DNA from: Methylobacterium sp.
Lineage (GTDB): Bacteria > Pseudomonadota > Alphaproteobacteria > Rhizobiales > Beijerinckiaceae
Length of the DNA: 10,131 nt
Assembly (NCBI GenBank): GCA_021154065.1
Contig: JAJKJG010000333.1
Span: forward strand, 1-10,131
Reading direction: 5' to 3'
A model generated the notes under the pieces. That model searched no databases. It was given only the letters and a program-made list of their open reading frames with translations, and had not been told where the DNA came from. How positions within the stretch are numbered: the first letter of the stretch is position 1; the number at the start of each line of letters is the position of its first letter. The position numbers and the translations under genes were made by a program. Below are positions 6,071-10,131 of the stretch, piece after piece.

Positions 6071-6394
6071 GCTCCGCCCCAGGGTTGTCGGTCCGCAACG
6101 CCCTTAGGAAGCGCGCTCTCGGTGAATCACCGGTGAAGATCGCCGCCAAACCGGCGGCGCGGTGAACGAATGCTTCCGCAAGCGCGCGGCATTCGAGGGG
6201 AAGGGCGCGCCCGTCTCGCCGGCCGCCATTGGAAGCGCAGCCGGGAGGAGCACGGTGAACTGGGGGGCGGCCCGTGTTCGCTTCAGCCCTGAGGCTTTCG
6301 GACAGGACGGGACGAAGCAACGGGAGTATCGTCGCGCGTGGCATGAGACCCGGCCGACGGGACGGCCGCGGAACGGCAAAGGCGGGAGTCATTC
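6071..6394. other. Divergent intergenic region between cpaB and the LVIVD gene
   Basis: These 324 bases hold no convincing gene. On the cpaB side there are three TTCACC hexamers (minus strand), a 10-base palindrome TCACCGGTGA (6127-6136) and a 7-base stem (6141-6147 with 6153-6159, loop AAACC). On the rightward side GGGAG (6384-6388) lies six bases before ATG 6395 and serves as ribosome-binding site. I find no clear -35/-10 pair for either gene, no EcfG-type GGAAC/CGTT pair at correct spacing, and no CtrA-type TTAA-N7-TTAA box. Confidence 0.6.
6121..6166 (-). promoter_or_regulatory. Three TTCACC direct repeats upstream of cpaB
   Basis: Read on the minus strand, TTCACC occurs at 6166-6161, 6137-6132 and 6126-6121, that is 51 to 96 bases before GTG 6070. 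The last two copies are 11 bases apart, one DNA turn, and the middle one is half of the palindrome TCACCGGTGA. This could be an activator or repressor site controlling the pilus operon. No known regulator is matched. Confidence 0.3.
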
Positions 6395-7723
6395 ATGGCC
6401 GGCATTTCACGACGCCAGCATCTTCGGCAGCTCGGCGGGGTTCTCGGCGCCGGCGCCCTCGCCGGAGTCGCGCCTTCGGCCTTGGCGGCCGATCCGGAGA
6501 TTCCGCCGGAGGGCCTCGCAAAAGGCGTCAAGCATATTTCGTACTGCGACATCGGCGGCCGGCCCGACAGCGTTCAGGTGATGGCCAGCCGGAACCACCT
6601 CTATGTCGGGCACATGTTCAGCGACGGGTTGACGGTTCTCGACGCCTCGAACCCGCGCGATCTCAAGCCGGTCGGGTTCTTCACGGCAGGGCAGTACACG
6701 CGCACGCACCACCTGCAGGTCGCCGATAACCTCCTTCTGTTGGCCAACGGCGCCAACATCGTCGCCATGCAGTCGTACGACACGATGCGCGGCTATTTCG
6801 AGAACGCGCTCGCCGACAGCATCACCAACAGAAAGAAGTTCCGCTCCGGGCTTTCGATCCACGACCTCTCGAAGCCCGCCGAGTTGCGCGAGATCGCGTT
6901 CCTGGAGATGCCGGGGTTCGGCATCAATCGTCTGTGGTGGAGCGGCGGTCGCCATGCCTATGTCTCGGCCCATTTCGACGGCTTCACCGATCATATCCTG
7001 TGCATCGTCGACCTGAATGACGTCACGAAGCCCGAGATCGTCTCGAAATGGTGGCTGCCGGGCATGAACCGCGCCGCAGGCGAAGAGAGCAGGACGCCGA
7101 AGGGCAAGCGGCATGCGCTGCATCACATGATCACGGCCGGGAACCGCGGCTACGGCGCCTGGCGCGACGGCGGCTTCACGATTCACGACATCAAGGATCC
7201 GGCGAACCCGAAGCTTCTGTCGCACATCAACTGGTCGCCGCCATTTCCTGGCGGCACGCACACGCCGCTGCCGCTCCCCGGACGCGGGCTTGCGGTCGTC
7301 GCCGACGAGGCCAACGCCGAGAGATGCGCCAAGGGAACGTTCCATACCTTCGTCGTCGACGTGCGGGCGCCGGAGAACCCGGTGCCGATCTCGACCCTGC
7401 CGAGCCCGCGCGAGCGCGACTTCTGCCAGATCGGTACGTTCGGGCCGCACAACCTGCATGAGAACCGCCCCGGCTCGTTCCAGAGCGAGGAGACGATCTT
7501 CGCGACCTACAACGTCGCCGGCGTGCGCGTCTTCGACATCAAGGATGCCTTCGCGCCGAAGGAGGTCGCCTATTGGGTGCCGCCGGTCCCGAAGAAGCTC
7601 GTCGATCCGCGTCCGAACATCGCCTTGGCCGCCAAGACCTGCGACTGCTACGTCACGCCCGAGGGGCTGATGTACGTGACCGACTGGAACGCCGGCCTGC
7701 ACGTGCTGGAGTATTTCGGCTGA
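6395..7723 (+). CDS. Tat-exported LVIVD-repeat beta-propeller protein
   Basis: A 442-residue secreted protein of the LVIVD-repeat family (COG5276-like), function unknown. Residues 5-11 (SRRQHLR) fit a twin-arginine motif, followed by a hydrophobic stretch and likely cleavage after ALA at 29-31. The body consists of repeated strand units such as GLTVLDASNPRDLKPVG (78-94), GFTIHDIKDPANPKLLS (260-276) and GVRVFDIKDAFAPKEVAYW (376-394), as in a beta-propeller. Histidines recur at family-like positions: H105-H106, H193, H240, H243-H244, H289 (GGTHT) and H352/H355 (PHNLH). Acidic D304/E305 and C416/C418 also stand out. Such a set could form a metal centre, as in the related-looking selenium-binding/methanethiol oxidase propellers, but that is inference. 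Tat export fits a protein folded around a cofactor before export. ATG 6395 is supported by GGGAG six bases upstream. The gene stands alone, divergent from cpaB and convergent with the permease remnant. Confidence 0.83.
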   Translation: MAGISRRQHLRQLGGVLGAGALAGVAPSALAADPEIPPEGLAKGVKHISYCDIGGRPDSVQVMASRNHLYVGHMFSDGLTVLDASNPRDLKPVGFFTAGQYTRTHHLQVADNLLLLANGANIVAMQSYDTMRGYFENALADSITNRKKFRSGLSIHDLSKPAELREIAFLEMPGFGINRLWWSGGRHAYVSAHFDGFTDHILCIVDLNDVTKPEIVSKWWLPGMNRAAGEESRTPKGKRHALHHMITAGNRGYGAWRDGGFTIHDIKDPANPKLLSHINWSPPFPGGTHTPLPLPGRGLAVVADEANAERCAKGTFHTFVVDVRAPENPVPISTLPSPRERDFCQIGTFGPHNLHENRPGSFQSEETIFATYNVAGVRVFDIKDAFAPKEVAYWVPPVPKKLVDPRPNIALAAKTCDCYVTPEGLMYVTDWNAGLHVLEYFG

Positions 7724-7745
7724 GCGATCGGGTAACCGCGCGACA

Positions 7746-8123
7746 TCACTCCGATCTCAGCGCCTCGACCGGTTCCAGCCGCGCCGCCTTGCGGGCCGGG
7801 TAATAGCCGAAGAAGATGCCGATGCTCGCGGCGAAGAAGACCGCGAACAGGATCGCGTCGGTGCCGAGGAAGATCGGCCAGCCGGCGAGCTTCGCCACCG
7901 CCCAGGCGGCGCCGGTCCCGACCACGAGCCCGATGAGCCCGCCGAGGACGCAGAGCGTCACCGCCTCGGTCAGGAATTGATTGCGGATGTCCCTGCGTCG
8001 GGCGCCGACGGCGAGCCTGAGGCCGATCTCGCGGGTGCGCTCGGTGACCGAGACCAGCATGATGTTCATGATGCTGATGCCGCCGACGACGAGCGACAAC
8101 GGCGATACGCTTAGAGCACGCAC
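7746..8123 (-). pseudogene. C-terminal remnant of a MacB/FtsX-type ABC transporter permease
   Basis: From about 8096 to the stop at 7746 the minus strand encodes some 116 residues matching the C-terminal membrane domain of MacB-type permeases. It begins SLVVGGISIMNIMLVSVTER, continues REIGLRLAVGARRRDI, then has two more hydrophobic helices and the family's usual end, ARKAARLEPVEALRSE. A complete permease is about 400 residues (about 650 when fused to its ATPase). The first FtsX helix, the periplasmic domain and any ATPase are absent. Upstream of 8096 similarity stops abruptly. The only nearby in-frame start is GTG 8123, without a ribosome-binding site; the open frame otherwise runs into trpE's 3' end in another phase. 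This is best read as a decayed fragment left by deletion or rearrangement. Membrane-protein composition is intact, so the break may be fairly recent. Confidence 0.78.
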
Positions 8124-8236
8124 CGCGGCGGCGGGCAATACGTTTTCTTTACCTTGGCAGGACGCTGTACGCCTCCGATCGTGCCGGCCTCGCGCAGCGG
8201 GGGAGGATGAGCAGCGGCAGGCGTGCACGGCGGTGT
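8124..8236. other. Spacer between trpE and the permease remnant
   Basis: No coding signal on either strand. It includes a short A/T-rich patch (about 8139-8156, AATACGTTTTCTTTACC) that is unusual in this GC-rich window. I see no clear stem plus T-run to terminate trpE. It is probably junction DNA from the event that truncated the permease. Confidence 0.5.
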
Positions 8237-9757
8237 CTACTGCCCCCTTCTCGCCCGGCTCGCGAACCGCACCGCGTCCTCCGCCGCGCGGAACAGCGCC
8301 TTCGCCTTGTTGATGCATTCCTGCTGCTCGGCGGCGGGATCCGAGTCGTAGACGATGCCGGCGCCGGCCTGGACCGACATGCGGCCGTCCTTGACGATCG
8401 CGGTGCGCAGCACGATGCAGGTGTCCATCTCGCCCTTGGCGCCGAAATAGCCGATGCAGCCGGCGTAGGGCCCGCGCTTCTCGCGCTCGAGCTCGTCGAT
8501 GATCTCCATCGCCCTAACCTTAGGGGCGCCCGAGACGGTGCCGCACGGAAAGCCCGCGACGAGCGCGTCGAGCGCGTCGCGGGATGGATCGAGCCGGCCC
8601 TCGACGTTCGAGACGATGTGCATCACCTGGCTGTAGTGCTCGAGGAAGAAGCTGTCCGTCACCCTCACGCTGCCGAGCGCCGAGACGCGGCCGACGTCGT
8701 TTCGCCCGAGGTCGAGCAGCATGAGGTGCTCGGCGCGCTCCTTCGGGTCGGCGAGGAGCTCGTCAGCGAGGCGCTTGTCTTCCGTGGCAGTGGCGCCGCG
8801 CGGACGCGTGCCGGCGATCGGGCGGATGGTCACCGTGCCGTCGCGCACCCGCACCAGGATCTCAGGCGACGAGCAGACGATCTGGAAGTCTTCGAAGTCG
8901 AGGTAGCACAGGAACGGCGCCGGGTTGACGCGCCTGAGCGAGCGGTAGAGCGCGAAGGCCGGCAGCGGGAAATCGGCCTCGAAGCGCTGCGACAGCACGA
9001 CCTGGAAGACGTCGCCGGCCCGGATGTATTCCTTCGAGCGCTCGACCATCGCCAGGAACTCGGCCTCCGACGTGTTCGAGCGCGGCGTGTCCACATCGAG
9101 CCGGAGCGGGTCGTGCCGCTCGTCGAAGGGCAGGGGACGCTCGAGCGCCCACATGGCGCGCTCGAGGCGGGCGAGCGCGCCCTCGTAGGCGGCCTTCGCC
9201 GAAACGCCGCTCTGCGGCCGCACCGGCGCGATCAGCGAGATCTCGTCGCGGACCGCGTCGAAGACGACCATCAGGCTCGGCCGGATGAGGATCGCGTCCG
9301 GCACGCCGAGCGCGTCCGGGTTCGGCTCGGGCAGCCGCTCCATGAGGCGGACCATGTCGTAGCCGAGATAGCCGAAAAGCCCGGCCGACATCGGCGGCAG
9401 GTCGTCCTCGAGCGCGATCGCGCTCTCGGCGATCAGCGCCCGCAGCGATTCGAGCGGCGGCCGCTCGTCGGCGGCAAAGCGCGCCCCGGGGCCTTGCGCC
9501 TGGCGGTCGATCTCGGCGACGCCGTCGCGGCAGCGCCAGACGAGGTCGGGGTCGAGGCCGATCATCGAGTAGCGGCCGCGCACCGCGCCGCCCTCGACCG
9601 ATTCGAGGAGGAACGCCGCGCCTTCGTGGCCCTGGCGCAGCTTCAGGAAGGCCGCGACCGGCGTCTCGAGGTCGCCGACGAGGGTTGCCCGGACGACGCC
9701 GGCTTCGCCGGACCGATAGCGCGCGGCGAAGGCCTCGAAGCCCGGCTCGGCGAGCAC
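8237..9757 (-). CDS. trpE: Anthranilate synthase component I
   Basis: A 506-residue TrpE, the chorismate-converting subunit of anthranilate synthase (chorismate plus glutamine or ammonia to anthranilate), first step of tryptophan synthesis in the cytosol. The N-terminal half has the tryptophan feedback element LLESVEGG (50-57, S53) and RGRYS (60-64). The catalytic half has PIAGTRPRG (313-321), ERAEHLMLLDLGRNDVGR (340-357), GTVSGAPK (406-413) and QAGAGIVYDSDP (463-474). All signature blocks are intact, so the enzyme should be active and feedback-inhibited. It is a stand-alone TrpE, not the TrpE-TrpG fusion (about 730 residues) found in many rhizobia. Start GTG 9757 lies six bases after the ppiD stop, with at most a weak GAGAG site, so translation is probably coupled. 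The glutaminase gene trpG, which usually follows in related genomes, is not present downstream here. Confidence 0.95.
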   Translation of the reverse strand: MLAEPGFEAFAARYRSGEAGVVRATLVGDLETPVAAFLKLRQGHEGAAFLLESVEGGAVRGRYSMIGLDPDLVWRCRDGVAEIDRQAQGPGARFAADERPPLESLRALIAESAIALEDDLPPMSAGLFGYLGYDMVRLMERLPEPNPDALGVPDAILIRPSLMVVFDAVRDEISLIAPVRPQSGVSAKAAYEGALARLERAMWALERPLPFDERHDPLRLDVDTPRSNTSEAEFLAMVERSKEYIRAGDVFQVVLSQRFEADFPLPAFALYRSLRRVNPAPFLCYLDFEDFQIVCSSPEILVRVRDGTVTIRPIAGTRPRGATATEDKRLADELLADPKERAEHLMLLDLGRNDVGRVSALGSVRVTDSFFLEHYSQVMHIVSNVEGRLDPSRDALDALVAGFPCGTVSGAPKVRAMEIIDELEREKRGPYAGCIGYFGAKGEMDTCIVLRTAIVKDGRMSVQAGAGIVYDSDPAAEQQECINKAKALFRAAEDAVRFASRARRGQ

Positions 9758-9763
9758 GAAGGA

Positions 9764-10131
9764 TCAGCTCTCGCTGCCGGAGACGGCGCGGCGCAGGGCA
9801 TCCTGGTTGACCTTGACGCCGAGATCCTGCTGCGCCTGCCGGACGTATTCGGCGATGAGGTCGTCGCTCAGGAACAGGCGCATCTGATCGGCGATCGCGG
9901 CCGCCTCCTGGGTCGTCGTCACGAAGGGCGGCACCGTCGCGGCCGTGACCCTGAACACCACCCGGTTGTCGTTGCCGGCGTCGGCGCTCGCCGACTTGCC
10001 GACCGGCACCGAGAAGATGCGGTTGACGACCTCGGCCGAGAGCTCGTCCTTGGCGGCGCGCCTCGCGAGATCGGTCGCGGTCTTCGCCTGCGCGCCGGCG
10101 TCTGCCGCCACGGCCTCGATCGCCTCGCCGC
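9764..10131 (-). CDS. ppiD: PpiD/SurA_N-type peptidyl-prolyl isomerase, C-terminal part (5' end off window)
   Basis: The last 121 or so residues of an open frame that continues beyond the right edge. The blocks VNRIFSVPVGKSASADAG, NRVVFRVTAATVPP and LFLSDDLIAEYVRQAQQDLG resemble the C-terminal region of alphaproteobacterial PpiD-like proteins. These are inner-membrane-anchored periplasmic folding factors of about 630 residues. The catalytic parvulin domain and the membrane anchor would lie upstream and are not visible, so the call rests on the tail pattern plus the known ppiD-trpE gene order in Rhizobiales. It ends at TGA 9764, six bases before trpE, so the two are co-transcribed. A GTG at 10111 is not a start; coding sequence runs on past it to the edge (GEAIEAV). 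Confidence 0.8.
   Translation of the reverse strand, partial: GEAIEAVAADAGAQAKTATDLARRAAKDELSAEVVNRIFSVPVGKSASADAGNDNRVVFRVTAATVPPFVTTTQEAAAIADQMRLFLSDDLIAEYVRQAQQDLGVKVNQDALRRAVSGSES

Noticed and set aside
4773..6392. Minus-strand open frame of 539 codons
   Set aside because: It runs in another phase through cpaB and the start of the tadG-like gene, with Arg/Ala/Pro-rich shadow composition.
6407..7702. Minus-strand open frame of 431 codons
   Set aside because: It is antisense to the LVIVD-repeat gene, which has a signal peptide, repeats and a ribosome-binding site.
7724..7756. GATCGG/CCGATC inverted repeat as terminator between convergent genes
   Set aside because: The six-base arms are 19 bases apart with no T-run, so this is weak and likely chance.
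8237..9763. trpL-type attenuator before trpE
   Set aside because: Only six bases separate the ppiD stop from the trpE start, leaving no room for a leader peptide or terminator.
1..10131. CRISPR array, toxin-antitoxin, prophage or other defence system
   Set aside because: I find no spaced direct repeats, nuclease or transposase motifs or small toxin-like gene pairs. All long frames are accounted for by the genes listed.

Overview
The window comes from a GC-rich alphaproteobacterial chromosome, most likely Hyphomicrobiales (Rhizobiales). Three things point there: a ppiD-trpE gene pair, a cpaB/tadG/tadE Tad-pilus gene set, and a promoter matching the alphaproteobacterial general-stress sigma factor EcfG. 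I see no RNA gene, CRISPR array, transposase, phage gene or recognisable defence system.

Layout. Positions 1-1778 (minus strand) hold a two-gene unit: a 104-residue ferritin-like protein of the encapsulated-ferritin (EncFtn) type, then, after nine bases, a PYROXD2/phytoene-dehydrogenase-like FAD oxidoreductase that runs off the left edge. Positions 1779-1947 form a divergent regulatory region. It carries a putative sigma-70-type promoter with an inverted repeat facing left, and a near-perfect EcfG promoter facing right. The rightward gene (1948-2433) encodes a secreted Gly/Tyr-rich small protein and ends at a strong hairpin. Positions 2485-6070 (minus) form a tight four-gene operon in the order cpaB, tadG-like, tadE-like, tadE-like. 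It covers assembly and pseudopilin-like parts of a Flp/Tad pilus, without pilin, secretin, ATPase or inner-membrane platform genes. After a 324-base divergent intergenic region, 6395-7723 (plus) encodes a Tat-exported LVIVD-repeat beta-propeller rich in conserved-looking histidines. Positions 7746-8123 (minus) hold the C-terminal remnant of a MacB/FtsX-type ABC permease whose upstream part is missing. Next come stand-alone trpE (8237-9757) and the C-terminus of a PpiD/SurA_N-type peptidyl-prolyl isomerase (9764 to the right edge), both on the minus strand.

How it fits together. The EncFtn-like protein probably oxidises or holds iron, but it lacks the C-terminal tail that would send it into an encapsulin shell, and no shell gene is visible. 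Its co-transcribed flavoprotein could be a redox partner, though that is inference. The Gly/Tyr-rich protein looks like a cell-envelope stress product. The Tad genes look like an accessory subset that works with a main cluster elsewhere. The broken permease directly after trpE, where related genomes usually continue with trpG, marks a likely rearrangement junction.
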